From Mucilaginibacter defluvii (lineage in GTDB: Bacteria; Bacteroidota; Bacteroidia; Sphingobacteriales; Sphingobacteriaceae): a stretch of 64,000 bases of DNA. Positions 16,499-25,960 of the stretch are shown piece by piece. Numbering within the stretch: position 1 is the stretch's first letter; the number at the start of each line of letters is the position of its first letter. A program made the position numbers and the translations under genes. The notes below the pieces were generated by a model that worked only from the letters and a program-made list of their open reading frames with translations, did not search any database and was not told where the DNA came from. The stretch lies in the NCBI RefSeq assembly GCF_039543225.1, contig NZ_BAABJI010000002.1, forward strand, positions 1,798,001-1,862,000. The letters are read 5' to 3'.

Positions 16499-16532
16499 AG
16501 TGGGGGAAAGTGGTAGAAAGTGGGAAAAGTGA
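16499..16532 (+). promoter_or_regulatory. Likely MraZ operator: four AGTGG repeats upstream of mraZ
   Basis: AGTGG occurs at 16499, 16509 and 16519, and AGTGA at 16528, giving a period of 10, 10 and 9 bases. This equals the known MraZ-binding design: TGGGN repeats 10 bases apart in E. coli and AAAGTG repeats in Mollicutes. A weak -7-like box (AAAATTTG, 16549-16556) follows, so bound MraZ would cover the -33 region. The 16224-16570 gap otherwise holds the CrtO-type promoter and AT-rich sequence. Confidence 0.72.
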
Positions 16533-16570
16533 TTTACTTTTACGTTACAAAATTTGCCGATATACCATAG

Positions 16571-17035
16571 ATGTCATTCCTGTTAGGTGAATATGATTGC
16601 AAGCTGGATGCCAAGGGGCGCTTAATGATCCCTGCGGACCTCAAGAAACAACTCCCCGGAGTTGAAGGAGAGGGTCTTGTGATTTTGCGCGGGTTTGAAA
16701 AACAGCTGACGATATACACTAAAAAGGAATGGGAAAATACGGTGAACGACCTGAGCAAACTTAATCAATACGACAGGAAAAGCCGCGATTTTGTGCGTTT
16801 TTTCACCCGTGGAGCCATGGGCTTGTCTTTAGACGCTGCCGGGCGCGTACTGTTGCCGAAGGCATTGCTTGATTATGCCGGCATCAGCAACGAAGTGATT
16901 GTGGCTTGCCAGCTTAACAAAATTGAGCTATGGGCACCGGCCGCTTATGATGAGCTGATGAACAGCATTCCGGATGATTTTGCAGCAATGGCTGAGCAGG
17001 TAATGGGCAGTGCAGGAAGGAGGGACGATGACTAA
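16571..17035 (+). CDS. mraZ: Transcriptional regulator MraZ
   Basis: The 154-residue protein has two SpoVT-AbrB-type DNA-binding repeats, each with the MraZ core: LDAKGRLMIP (15-24) and LDAAGRVLLP near 87-96. MraZ forms a ring that binds tandem repeats in its own promoter and controls the division and cell-wall (dcw) cluster. It is the first gene of that cluster here, with AGTGG repeats just upstream. The rsmH start lies 8 bases inside its 3' end, so translation is probably coupled. Confidence 0.95.
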   Translation: MSFLLGEYDCKLDAKGRLMIPADLKKQLPGVEGEGLVILRGFEKQLTIYTKKEWENTVNDLSKLNQYDRKSRDFVRFFTRGAMGLSLDAAGRVLLPKALLDYAGISNEVIVACQLNKIELWAPAAYDELMNSIPDDFAAMAEQVMGSAGRRDDD

Positions 17036-17933
17036 CGGTTACCACGTACCTGTAATGCTTAAGGAATGTATTGAGGCGCTGGCCATTAAACCCAACGGCA
17101 CTTATGTAGATGTGACTTTTGGCGGCGGAGGCCACTCGCGCGAAATACTCAAACATCTTGGCCCCGATGGCCGCCTGATCGCTTTTGACCAGGACGCCGA
17201 CGCCCAGCGCAATATACCTGATGATGACCGCTTCACTTTTGTTGATCAGAACTTCAGGTACTTAAAAAACTTTTGCCGCCTGCATGATGCTATCCCGGTG
17301 GATGGCATTTTGGCTGATCTGGGGGTATCATCCTATCAGTTTGACCAGGCCGACCGCGGATTTTCTATCCGTTTTGACGCCGAGCTGGATATGCGCATGA
17401 ATCAGGCCGATACACTGACCGCTAAGGAGGTAGTAAACACCTATGCTGAGGCTGACTTGCACCGCATTTTTGGCGTTTACGGTGAGATACAAAATGCGAA
17501 GTCGCTGGCCAAAACCATTGCGACAGCAAGGTTGAATACCCCGCTGAATACCATTGCCGACCTAAAGAACGCCATCAGCAACCTGATACCACGCGGCAAG
17601 GAGAACAAATACCTAGCGCAGGTTTTCCAGGCATTGCGCATTGAGGTAAATCAGGAGTTGGAAGCCTTGAAGGATTTTCTGGCCCAATCGGCAGAAGTAC
17701 TGGGTACCGGCGGCAGGCTGGTGGTGATGTCATACCATTCGCTGGAAGACAGGCTGGTTAAGAACTTCATCGCCAAAGGCAAATTCAGTGGCGAGGTGGA
17801 AAAGGATTTATATGGTAACGATAAAAAACCTTTGGACGCGGTGAGCCGTGGCGCTATTACCGCAACTGAGGACGAGATAAAAGATAACAACAGGGCGCGC
17901 AGCGCGAAACTTAGAATAGCTGTAAAGAAATGA
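17028..17933 (+). CDS. rsmH: 16S rRNA (cytosine-1402-N4)-methyltransferase RsmH
   Basis: The 301-residue methyltransferase modifies C1402 in the ribosomal P site. It has the RsmH motifs HVPVMLKE (6-13), VDVTFGGGGHS (about 28-38), an AFDQDADA adenosyl-binding strand, ILADLGVSSYQFD and a C-terminal SYHSLEDRLVK. ATG at 17028 is chosen over an in-frame GTG at 17010 because a purine-rich GGAAGGAGGG, an unusually strong Shine-Dalgarno for this phylum, precedes it. It overlaps mraZ by 8 bases and ftsL by 4. Confidence 0.95.
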   Translation: MTNGYHVPVMLKECIEALAIKPNGTYVDVTFGGGGHSREILKHLGPDGRLIAFDQDADAQRNIPDDDRFTFVDQNFRYLKNFCRLHDAIPVDGILADLGVSSYQFDQADRGFSIRFDAELDMRMNQADTLTAKEVVNTYAEADLHRIFGVYGEIQNAKSLAKTIATARLNTPLNTIADLKNAISNLIPRGKENKYLAQVFQALRIEVNQELEALKDFLAQSAEVLGTGGRLVVMSYHSLEDRLVKNFIAKGKFSGEVEKDLYGNDKKPLDAVSRGAITATEDEIKDNNRARSAKLRIAVKK

Positions 17934-18340
17934 CGAATCGTTTACGCAGTGAAATTGAGGAAGAAGTAGCTGAAAAGGAGCTTATTGTGGAAGAAAAGCC
18001 GGCACGTGAAATACCGGATAACCTTTTTACGCAATTTTTAAATAAAGGCTTTGTAACCACCGAGGAGGCTACCAGGGCCCTGCCTTTTATTTTATACGTA
18101 GCGTTTTTATGTATGCTTTATATAGCAAACAGGCATTTGGCCGAGCGAAATCTGCGTGATATTGATAAGATAAGTAAAGAAGTTAAAGAGCTTACCTGGG
18201 ATTATAAATCGGCAAAAGCCGAGCTGGCTTATAAAAGCACGTTAACCGAAGTAGCTAAACGTACCGATACTATCGGCATAAAACAATCACTTGAACCACC
18301 TCAAAAAATAACCGTTAAGGAGGATCAAAATGGGAATTAG
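17930..18340 (+). CDS. ftsL: FtsL-like division protein
   Basis: The 136-residue protein has a charged cytoplasmic N-terminus (1-48), one membrane segment (ALPFILYVAFLCMLYIA, about 51-67) and a periplasmic coiled-coil region (about 68-110). This is the FtsL layout, and the gene holds the FtsL position between rsmH and ftsI. FtsL, with FtsB and FtsQ, recruits and activates FtsW-FtsI at the septum. Sequence conservation is low in this family, so the call rests on topology and position. It overlaps ftsI by 11 bases. Confidence 0.8.
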   Translation: MTNRLRSEIEEEVAEKELIVEEKPAREIPDNLFTQFLNKGFVTTEEATRALPFILYVAFLCMLYIANRHLAERNLRDIDKISKEVKELTWDYKSAKAELAYKSTLTEVAKRTDTIGIKQSLEPPQKITVKEDQNGN

Positions 18341-20432
18341 GACCAACATACTGCTCAGGGTTTACCTTGCTTTCGGGTTGATCCTGCTTTTTGCTATTGC
18401 CGTTGTATTTCAACTGGGCCGCGTACAGGTAATACAGGGCAAAAAATGGCGCTCTATGGCCGATAGTCTTTCGGTGCGTAATATGGACGTTGAGGCCGGC
18501 CGAGGTAACATCTTCTCGGTTGATGGCAGCCTGCTGGCTACATCGGTACCGGAGTATGAACTGCGTATGGATATGCTTGCCGGCGCCATTGAGGACGACA
18601 AGATATTTTACGAAAAGGTTGACTCGCTGGCCGGAAAATTATCGGGGTTATTCGCTGATAAATCAGCACGTCAGTATGCCCGCATATTGCGCGAGGCCAG
18701 GCACGAAAAGGCCCGTTACTTTTTACTAAAGCGTAAGGTCACTTATCAGCAACTGAAAAAGGTACGCCAGTTCCCTATTTTCAATATGGGCAAATACCGT
18801 GGCGGACTTATAGCTGTGCAAAAGAACAAGCGTATTATGCCTTTTCAAACCCTGGCGGCGCGTACCATAGGTTATAAAAATGATAATATACAAAACCCGG
18901 TGGGTTTAGAAGGTGCCTTTGCCAATTACATTAACGGCGAAAAAGGCCGCAGATTGATGCAGCGCATTGCCGGTGGCATATGGATGCCGGTGAACGACGG
19001 TGAGTATGATATCGCACCAAAAGAAGGCGCGGACATTATATCAACCATCGATGTTAACTTTCAGGATGTGGTACAAACCGCTTTGGAAAAACAACTGATT
19101 AAAAGCGATGCCCACCATGGTACGGCCATCCTGATGGAGGTAAATACCGGCGAAGTACGCGCTGTAGCAAACTTTACCAAGGTTGAGGATGGTGTTTATA
19201 AAGAAAAGTTCAACTATGCCATTGCCGGCAACCAGGATCCAGGTTCTACTTTTAAGGTAGCCTCGTATATGGCACTGCTGGAAGACAACAAGGTAGATAC
19301 CAATACCATGGTGAACACCGGTAATTATCCAATCAAAGGCCACACCATTAAGGATTCACATGGCAGTATTGGCCGGGTAACGGTTAAAAAGGCGTTCGAG
19401 GAATCATCAAACGCGGCGGTAGCCTATTTGGTAAATACGGCTTACCATGATAATCAATCTCAATTTACCGATCACCTATATGACTGGAAGCTGAATGAAA
19501 AAATGGGCCTGCAAATTCCGGGCGAGGCACAACCTGTTGTAAAGAACCCAAAAAACCGTAGCTGGAACAAAAACATGAGCTTGCCGCAAATGGCCTATGG
19601 TTACGAGATGCAACTTACGCCTTTAAAAATGCTGTCGTTTTATAACGCGATTGCTAACAACGGCAAATATATCGCACCAATCTTTGTGCGTGAGATACGC
19701 CGTTTAGGTAATACAGTAGAGCATTTCAACGCCCGTGTTATTAATCCGAAAATATGCTCGGATGTTACATTGAGCAAGATGGAAGCCATGCTTGAGGGGG
19801 TAATAACCGAGGGCACTGGTAAAAGTATCATCAACAACCCGGTTTATAAGGTTGCGGGTAAATCGGGCACCGCACAAGTGGCCGATGCTAATCTGGGCTA
19901 CCGTGCCAACCGCAAGTACCAGGCATCATTTTGCGGTTATTTCCCTGCAGATAATCCGAAGTATTCGTTGATCGTAGTTATTAACGACCCAAAAAACGGC
20001 TACTATGGCGCGGCGGTATCTGGTCCGGCGTTCAGGGAAATAGCCGACAAGGTTTATGCCGCTGATATGCGCATCAACCAAAACAAAACCGAGCATTTTG
20101 TGGGTAACACCAGCATGCCCGATGTTAAGCAGGGTAATGTTAAAGCCTTAAAACATGTTTATAGCAAACTTGGCCTTAAACCCTTGTACGCGTCTGTAAA
20201 CGCTTTAGAAAACGGGATCGACACCAGCAGCGGTATCGCCTTTGAAGATACCAAAGTAAAAAAAGGCTCGGTACCTAATGTTACCGGCATGGGGCTTAGC
20301 GACGCACTTTATGTAATGGGCAACGCCGGTTATAAAGTAGTGGCACGCGGCAGCGGCGCGGTAAAAAAACAATCGGTAACGGGCGGCAGCCTGATACCTA
20401 AGGGATCAAAAATAATACTGGAACTGCAATGA
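18330..20432 (+). CDS. ftsI: Division transpeptidase FtsI (PBP with PASTA domain)
   Basis: The 700-residue septal transpeptidase has one membrane helix (10-30), a dimerisation or pedestal domain (about 55-220) and the penicillin-binding domain with SxxK at Ser306 (PGSTFKV), SxN at 359-361 (SSN) and KSGTAQ near 513. The C-terminus carries PASTA-like domains (MPDVKQGNV near 590; VPNVTGMGLSDALYVMG near 645-661), unlike E. coli FtsI but as in Bacteroidota and in SpoVD/PBP2x. It crosslinks septal peptidoglycan with FtsW, encoded 4 kb downstream. Its stop overlaps the murE start by 4 bases. Confidence 0.93.
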   Translation: MGIRTNILLRVYLAFGLILLFAIAVVFQLGRVQVIQGKKWRSMADSLSVRNMDVEAGRGNIFSVDGSLLATSVPEYELRMDMLAGAIEDDKIFYEKVDSLAGKLSGLFADKSARQYARILREARHEKARYFLLKRKVTYQQLKKVRQFPIFNMGKYRGGLIAVQKNKRIMPFQTLAARTIGYKNDNIQNPVGLEGAFANYINGEKGRRLMQRIAGGIWMPVNDGEYDIAPKEGADIISTIDVNFQDVVQTALEKQLIKSDAHHGTAILMEVNTGEVRAVANFTKVEDGVYKEKFNYAIAGNQDPGSTFKVASYMALLEDNKVDTNTMVNTGNYPIKGHTIKDSHGSIGRVTVKKAFEESSNAAVAYLVNTAYHDNQSQFTDHLYDWKLNEKMGLQIPGEAQPVVKNPKNRSWNKNMSLPQMAYGYEMQLTPLKMLSFYNAIANNGKYIAPIFVREIRRLGNTVEHFNARVINPKICSDVTLSKMEAMLEGVITEGTGKSIINNPVYKVAGKSGTAQVADANLGYRANRKYQASFCGYFPADNPKYSLIVVINDPKNGYYGAAVSGPAFREIADKVYAADMRINQNKTEHFVGNTSMPDVKQGNVKALKHVYSKLGLKPLYASVNALENGIDTSSGIAFEDTKVKKGSVPNVTGMGLSDALYVMGNAGYKVVARGSGAVKKQSVTGGSLIPKGSKIILELQ

Positions 20433-21889
20433 GATACTTGAGCGATATAATTGAGGGGCTTGCTTTTACCGAGTTACAAGGCAGCGCGGATGTTGAAATA
20501 ACAGCCGTTGTTTTTGATTCGCGCAAGGTGGTACCCGGCTCATTGTTTATTGCCGTTAGAGGCACTGTGGTTGACGGGCACGATTATATTGAGCAAGCGG
20601 TAGAACATGGAGCCGCGGCTATTATTTGCGAAGAACTACCCGCGCATGTTACCGGCGAGGTTGACTTTTTAATGGTGGCTGATTCGGCTATCGCATTAGG
20701 TATTGTGGCAGCTAACTTTTACGAAAAGCCATCATCGAACCTGAAACTGGTTGGTGTAACGGGCACTAATGGTAAAACCACAATTGCCACGCTTTTATAC
20801 CAGTTGTTTCGTGACCTCGGTTATAAATGCGGGTTGCTGTCAACCGTTGAAAACCAGATCAACGGTACCATCATACCCTCAACCCATACCACACCCGATC
20901 CGGTAGCGCTTAACAGCCTACTGGCTGATATGGTAGACCAGGGTTGCGATTATTGCTTTATGGAAGTAAGCTCGCACGCTGTAGCGCAGCACCGTATACA
21001 GGGGCTGACTTTTGCCGGCGGCATTTTTACCAACCTTACGCACGATCATTTGGATTACCATAAAACATTCCTGGCGTATCGTGATGCTAAAAAAGCTTTT
21101 TTTGACGGCTTGCCTAAAAATGCATTCGCCTTAACCAATGCCGATGATAAAAACGGCAGCGTGATGTTGCAAAACACCAAGGCCCATAAAAAAAGCTATG
21201 CCCTTAAAAGCATGGCCGATTACAAGGCTAAGATATTGGAAAGCGCGTTTGATGGTTTGCTGCTGAACATTGATAACGAAGAAGTATGGTTCAGGATGGT
21301 AGGTACATTTAACGCTTACAACCTGCTGGCGGTTTACGCTACTGCCATGTTGCTCGATCAGGATAAAGCCAAAGTACTAACCAGCCTGAGCAAACTGCCT
21401 GGCGCTGAGGGCCGCTTTGATTATATAGTAGCGCCTAATAAGGTGATCGGCATTGTTGACTACGCCCATACGCCGGATGCAGTACAAAATGTATTAAGCA
21501 CCATTCATGGGATACGCAAAGGCGACGAAAAAGTAATAACGGTGATTGGCTGCGGCGGCGATCGTGATAAAACTAAACGCCCGGTGATGGCAAAGGTAGC
21601 CTGCGAATGGAGCGACAACGTGATCCTAACGTCAGATAATCCGCGCAGCGAAGATCCGGCGCAGATCATCGAAGATATGAAAGCAGGTGTTGACCCGGCA
21701 TTCAAACGCCATGTATTGAGTATTACCGACCGGCGTGAGGCTATAAAAACAGCCTGTACCCTGGCCAAACCCGGTGATGTGATACTGCTTGCCGGTAAAG
21801 GCCACGAAAAATACCAGGAGATAAACGGCGTACGCAACCACTTTGACGATATGGAAGAATTGGTAGCGTTATTTAAAGAAATGAATTAA
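20429..21889 (+). CDS. murE: UDP-MurNAc-tripeptide synthetase MurE
   Basis: The 486-residue Mur ligase adds the third amino acid to UDP-MurNAc-Ala-Glu in the cytoplasm. The ATP loop is [10 protein letters not shown] (109-118). The DNPR motif near 404-407 ([10 protein letters not shown]) marks enzymes that use meso-diaminopimelate, so the peptidoglycan is expected to be of the mDAP type; this agrees with dapA at 33 kb. The start overlaps ftsI by 4 bases, and mraY follows after 11 bases. Confidence 0.95.
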   Translation: MRYLSDIIEGLAFTELQGSADVEITAVVFDSRKVVPGSLFIAVRGTVVDGHDYIEQAVEHGAAAIICEELPAHVTGEVDFLMVADSAIALGIVAANFYEKPSSNLKLVGVTGTNGKTTIATLLYQLFRDLGYKCGLLSTVENQINGTIIPSTHTTPDPVALNSLLADMVDQGCDYCFMEVSSHAVAQHRIQGLTFAGGIFTNLTHDHLDYHKTFLAYRDAKKAFFDGLPKNAFALTNADDKNGSVMLQNTKAHKKSYALKSMADYKAKILESAFDGLLLNIDNEEVWFRMVGTFNAYNLLAVYATAMLLDQDKAKVLTSLSKLPGAEGRFDYIVAPNKVIGIVDYAHTPDAVQNVLSTIHGIRKGDEKVITVIGCGGDRDKTKRPVMAKVACEWSDNVILTSDNPRSEDPAQIIEDMKAGVDPAFKRHVLSITDRREAIKTACTLAKPGDVILLAGKGHEKYQEINGVRNHFDDMEELVALFKEMN

Positions 21890-21900
21890 AACAAAGGCAG

Positions 21901-23142
21901 ATGCTATACTACCTTTTTCAATATTTAAACGAAAAATTCCACATTCCGGGAGCGGGGGTGTTTCAGTACATCACGTTCCGTACGGCAATGTCGGTAATTA
22001 CGTCGTTAATTATCACCACGGTATACGGCCGCAGGCTGATTGATTATCTGCGCTATAAGCAGGTGGGCGAAACCGTGCGCAACCTTGGCCTTGAAGGGCA
22101 AATGCAAAAACAAGGTACGCCTACCATGGGTGGCATCATCATCATCCTGGGTATTGTAGTGCCTACCCTTTTGTTCGCACGTTTGGAGAACATCTACATC
22201 ATCATGATGCTGGTAACCACCATTTGGCTGGGTGCTATCGGTTTTCTGGATGATTATATCAAGGTATTTAAAAAGAACAAAGAGGGTCTTGCAGGCCGCT
22301 TTAAGATCACCGGTCAGGTTATCCTTTCCCTGTTTATCGGCTGGACAATGTACTTCAACGACAGCATTATTATCCGACAGGAAGTAAAACTACCGGTAAC
22401 TTATGATGCCCCGGTATCATTCCATATGCGCGATAATGTGCCGGTTTATACGCAGGATATCAAGTCGACCATTACTACCCTGCCCTTTTACAAAAACAAT
22501 GAGTTTGATTACAGCAAGGTATTAAAATTTACCGGCGAAGGGTACGAGCAATACGCGCTGGTGGTTTTCCTGTTCTTCGTGATCATTATTATAACGGGGA
22601 TATCCAACGGTGCCAATATAACGGATGGTATTGACGGCCTGGCTACGGGTACATCGGCTATCATCGGCATTACGCTGGCATTGCTGGCTTATGTATCGGG
22701 CAATACGGTTATAGCCGATTACCTCAACATTATGTATATCCCCAACTCGGGCGAACTCGTAATTTTTGCCGGGGCCTTTGTGGGTGCATGTGTCGGTTTC
22801 CTGTGGTACAACTCCTACCCTGCCCAGGTATTTATGGGCGATACAGGCAGTTTGGCCATCGGCGGTATCATTGCGGTATTCGCCATCATGATACGCAAGG
22901 AGCTGATGCTACCCATACTCTGCGGCATCTTTATCGTAGAAAACATGTCGGTGATTATGCAGGTATCCTATTTTAAATATACTAAAAAGAAATACGGCGA
23001 GGGCCGCAGGATATTCTTGATGTCGCCACTGCACCACCATTACCAAAAAAAGGGCTACCACGAATCCAAGATCGTTACCCGTTTTTGGATATTAGGCATT
23101 ATGCTGGCGATAATGGCGATCATAACATTGAAGCTGAGATAG
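21901..23142 (+). CDS. mraY: Phospho-MurNAc-pentapeptide transferase MraY
   Basis: The multi-pass membrane enzyme transfers phospho-MurNAc-pentapeptide to undecaprenyl phosphate, forming lipid I. Motifs are [13 protein letters not shown] (70-82), DDYIKV near 117 (Asp pair), [12 protein letters not shown] near 240, [10 protein letters not shown] near 307 and [12 protein letters not shown] near 375. At 413 residues it is about 50 longer than the E. coli enzyme; the extra length lies between about 150 and 210 ([11 protein letters not shown] to KFTGEG), probably a periplasmic loop. The gap to murD holds direct repeats. Confidence 0.95.
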   Translation: MLYYLFQYLNEKFHIPGAGVFQYITFRTAMSVITSLIITTVYGRRLIDYLRYKQVGETVRNLGLEGQMQKQGTPTMGGIIIILGIVVPTLLFARLENIYIIMMLVTTIWLGAIGFLDDYIKVFKKNKEGLAGRFKITGQVILSLFIGWTMYFNDSIIIRQEVKLPVTYDAPVSFHMRDNVPVYTQDIKSTITTLPFYKNNEFDYSKVLKFTGEGYEQYALVVFLFFVIIIITGISNGANITDGIDGLATGTSAIIGITLALLAYVSGNTVIADYLNIMYIPNSGELVIFAGAFVGACVGFLWYNSYPAQVFMGDTGSLAIGGIIAVFAIMIRKELMLPILCGIFIVENMSVIMQVSYFKYTKKKYGEGRRIFLMSPLHHHYQKKGYHESKIVTRFWILGIMLAIMAIITLKLR

Positions 23143-23205
23143 AGTGGTGAATAGTGAGTGGTGAGTAGTGTGTGGTAATTAGAGGTTAGAGATTAGTAAT
23201 TAGAG
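23143..23205 (+). repeat. Short direct repeats between mraY and murD
   Basis: Two adjacent 14-base units, AGTGGTGAATAGTG (23143-23156) and AGTGGTGAGTAGTG (23157-23170), differ at one base and begin right after the mraY stop. GTAATTAGAG occurs at 23175-23184 and 23196-23205. Unlike the other gaps, this one has direct rather than inverted repeats. Confidence 0.6.
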
Positions 23206-23258
23206 AATAAAAATTAAGGCGATCGGTAAAATCAGAGAGCAATCGGTGAGATTATAAA

Positions 23259-24629
23259 ATGAGCGAAGAAAAAAACATATCAACCTCAAAAGCACAGGCG
23301 AAGCTTGTAGTGCTTGGCGCGGGCGAAAGCGGCGTAGGCGCGGCATACCTTGCGCAGCAAAAGGGTTATGATGTTTTTGTATCTGATTTTGGCCCTATTG
23401 CCGATAAGTACAAAGCACAGCTACAGCAATGGAATATCCGCTTTGAGGAGCAGCAGCATACCGAAGCCGAAATACTGACCGCTACAGAAGTGGTAAAAAG
23501 CCCGGGTATACCGGAGAAAGCGCCGATCATTAAAAAGCTGCGCGAGCAAAAAACCCCGGTAATATCCGAGATTGAATTCGCGGGCAGGTATACTGAAGCT
23601 AAGATGATCTGCATCACCGGGTCAAACGGAAAAACCACCACTACCAGCCTTACCTATCACATCCTGAAAAACGCGGGATTGAATGTTGGGCTGGCGGGTA
23701 ACATAGGCAACAGCTTTGCCTACCAGGTGGCAACCGAAAGTTTTGATTATTATGTTTTGGAGATCAGCAGCTTTATGCTGGATGACATGTATGAGTTTAA
23801 GGCAGATATCGCTATACTGCTCAATATTACGCCCGATCACCTGGACAGGTACGACTATAAAATGGATAATTATGTAGCGTCGAAGTTCCGCATTACGCAA
23901 AACCAAACGGAGCACGACTATTTTATATACTGCGCCGACGATGCTGAAATACTGAAAGGTTTGCAAAGCCGCACATTCGGCGCGCAAATGCTGCCTTTTT
24001 CAATCGAAAAGAAAATACAGCCGGGTGCATACCTGGAGAACGACAATATTGTCATCAACACACAACAAGAACATTTTACAATGTCAATTAAAGATCTGGC
24101 CCTGCAGGGAAAGCACAACATCTATAATTCAATGGCATCGGGCATAGTAGCCAAGGTGCTTGAATTACGGAACGAGAGTATGAGGGAGAGCATGGGCAAC
24201 TTTAAGAACATTGAGCACAGGCTTGAGTTTGTTGCCAAAATATCGGGCATCAGCTTTATTAACGACTCAAAGGCTACCAACGTTAACTCAACCTGGTACG
24301 CGCTGGAGAGCATGACCAGCGATGTGGTACTGATATTGGGCGGCGTTGATAAAGGTAACGACTATGGTATGCTTAAAGACCTGGTAAAGCAAAAGGTAAA
24401 AGCCATTGTATGCCTGGGTAAGGATAATAAACGCATACATGATGCCTTTGAGGATGATGTTGAGGTTATAGTAAATACCTTTTCGGCACAGGAAGCGGCG
24501 CAGATCGCTTTCCATTTAGCTAAAAAAGGCGATACGGTTTTACTATCACCGGCCTGCGCCAGCTTCGATCTGTTTAAGAACTACGAAGACCGCGGCCAGC
24601 AATTTAAGGATGCAGTAAGGGAACTGTAA
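23259..24629 (+). CDS. murD: UDP-MurNAc-L-alanine:D-glutamate ligase MurD
   Basis: The 456-residue Mur ligase adds D-glutamate to UDP-MurNAc-Ala. It has an N-terminal UDP-binding Rossmann domain (LVVLGAGESGVGAAYLA at 16-32), the ATP loop CITGSNGKTTTTS (about 117-129), a central domain with ITPDHLDRYDYKMDNY, and a C-terminal LSPACASFDLFKNYEDRGQQF typical of MurD. It follows mraY after 116 bases. A fold-back element begins on the base after its stop codon. Confidence 0.95.
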   Translation: MSEEKNISTSKAQAKLVVLGAGESGVGAAYLAQQKGYDVFVSDFGPIADKYKAQLQQWNIRFEEQQHTEAEILTATEVVKSPGIPEKAPIIKKLREQKTPVISEIEFAGRYTEAKMICITGSNGKTTTTSLTYHILKNAGLNVGLAGNIGNSFAYQVATESFDYYVLEISSFMLDDMYEFKADIAILLNITPDHLDRYDYKMDNYVASKFRITQNQTEHDYFIYCADDAEILKGLQSRTFGAQMLPFSIEKKIQPGAYLENDNIVINTQQEHFTMSIKDLALQGKHNIYNSMASGIVAKVLELRNESMRESMGNFKNIEHRLEFVAKISGISFINDSKATNVNSTWYALESMTSDVVLILGGVDKGNDYGMLKDLVKQKVKAIVCLGKDNKRIHDAFEDDVEVIVNTFSAQEAAQIAFHLAKKGDTVLLSPACASFDLFKNYEDRGQQFKDAVREL

Positions 24630-24704
24630 GCCCCCTAACCCCCTGAAGGGGGAATAAAATTATTAAGATAAAAAAGCCCTTTCCTTTGGAGAGGGTTGGG
24701 AGAG
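24630..24704 (+). repeat. Fold-back element, CCCCTAAAGGGG family, copy 2
   Basis: The left arm GCCCCCTAACCCCCTGAAGG (24630-24649, continuing to 24654) starts right after the murD TAA. The right arm (about 24678-24704) has the form CCCTTTCCTTTGGAGAGGG and TTGGGAGAG. It ends 6 bases before the ftsW ATG. Confidence 0.75.
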
Positions 24705-24710
24705 TTAAAT

Positions 24711-25862
24711 ATGTTAAACGCGATACTAAACAATACCAAAGGCGACCGCTGGATCTGGCTGATCGTGATCGTGCTGTCGGTTATTTCGTTAATGGCGGTG
24801 TACAGCTCAACCGGTACCATCGCTTATAAACATGGCACGGGTGCAGAATCGTACCTGATGAAGCACCTTGCCATGATTGTGGCTGGCATCGCCCTCATGT
24901 ACATATCACACAAGCTAGATTACCGCTATTATGCTGGTATATCAAAGCTGTTAATGATCGTTACTATTCCGTTATTGCTGTACACGCTACTGTTCGGTAA
25001 CCACGTAAATGATGCCAGCCGCTGGATTGCCTTGCCTGGTGGATTAACCTTTCAAACTTCGGATTTAGCCAAGCTATCGCTGATAACCTACCTGGCCCGT
25101 ACCCTATCGCGCAAGCAGGAAAACATAAAGGATGTTAAGCAATCCTTCGTACCTATCATGGGCTCAGTATGCGTAGTGTTTGTATTGATCGCTCCGGCAG
25201 GTCTTTCAACGGCCATCATGCTGTTTGGTGTAAGCATCCTGCTGCTCATTGTAGGGCGTATCAGTATAAAACAAATTGCATTGGTTTGTTTAGCGGGGGT
25301 TGTGTTGTTAGCCGGAGTAATGCTGTTTGGCGGCCGTCGTGATACTTATGTATCACGTATCAACGCTTTCATGCACCCTGAGAAAGCTGATCCTGATAAG
25401 TCGTTCCAATCCGATCACGCCAAGATCGCCATCGCGACCGGCGGATTTGTGGGTAAAGGGCCGGGCAACAGTACCGAGCGTAACTACCTGCCTCACCCCT
25501 ATTCGGATTTTATATATGCTACCATTATTGAGGAGTACGGCATGGTAGGCGGCATAGCACTGGTAGGTATCTACCTGTTTTTGCTTTACCGGTGTATCAA
25601 GATAGTAACTAAAGCTCCAAAAGCCTTTGGCGCATTGCTGGCGGCAGGACTTAGCTTTAGCTTAACTATACAGGCATTTGCCAATATGGCCGTAGCTGTT
25701 GGTTTAGGCCCGGTAACCGGTGTACCGCTGCCACTGGTAAGTATGGGTGGTACATCCATATTATTTACAAGCGTGGCCTTCGGCATCATACTATCAGTAA
25801 GCAGGGATATTGAGGAACCTAAAAAAGTTGTGGTTGGCGAGATAAGGGAAGTGGCGGTGTAA
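24711..25862 (+). CDS. ftsW: Septal peptidoglycan polymerase FtsW
   Basis: The 383-residue SEDS glycosyltransferase has about ten membrane segments and polymerises lipid II at the septum with FtsI. Diagnostic segments include FQTSDLAKLSLITYLA near 117-132, the DPDKSFQSDHAKIAIATGGFVGKGPGNS block near 220-247 and the C-terminal GVPLPLVSMGGTSILF near 338-353. The start is ATG 24711; the in-frame TTG at 24696 lies in the repeat and is not needed. murG follows after 38 bases, inside another fold-back element. Confidence 0.93.
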   Translation: MLNAILNNTKGDRWIWLIVIVLSVISLMAVYSSTGTIAYKHGTGAESYLMKHLAMIVAGIALMYISHKLDYRYYAGISKLLMIVTIPLLLYTLLFGNHVNDASRWIALPGGLTFQTSDLAKLSLITYLARTLSRKQENIKDVKQSFVPIMGSVCVVFVLIAPAGLSTAIMLFGVSILLLIVGRISIKQIALVCLAGVVLLAGVMLFGGRRDTYVSRINAFMHPEKADPDKSFQSDHAKIAIATGGFVGKGPGNSTERNYLPHPYSDFIYATIIEEYGMVGGIALVGIYLFLLYRCIKIVTKAPKAFGALLAAGLSFSLTIQAFANMAVAVGLGPVTGVPLPLVSMGGTSILFTSVAFGIILSVSRDIEEPKKVVVGEIREVAV

Positions 25863-25863
25863 C

Positions 25864-25960
25864 CGCCAAGCCCCTAAGGGGAGTATTGAAAGAGAGTTAA
25901 ATGATGGATCAAACTAAAAATACAAGCAACGTAAACCTCCCTCTTCAGGGGGCTGGGCGA
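25864..25960 (+). repeat. Fold-back element, CCCCTAAAGGGG family, copy 3, reaching into murG
   Basis: The left arm (about 25864-25884, AAGCCCCTAAGGGGAG) lies 1-2 bases after the ftsW stop. The right arm (25936-25960, CCTCCCTCTTCAGGGGGCTG and on) lies inside murG. The murG ATG (25901) is in the loop, so the first 20 or so codons of murG are element sequence. Confidence 0.7.

Noticed and set aside
23143..23258. CRISPR-like or tandem repeat array after mraY
   Set aside because: Only two 14-base units and two 10-base units, with no spacers; simple direct repeats.
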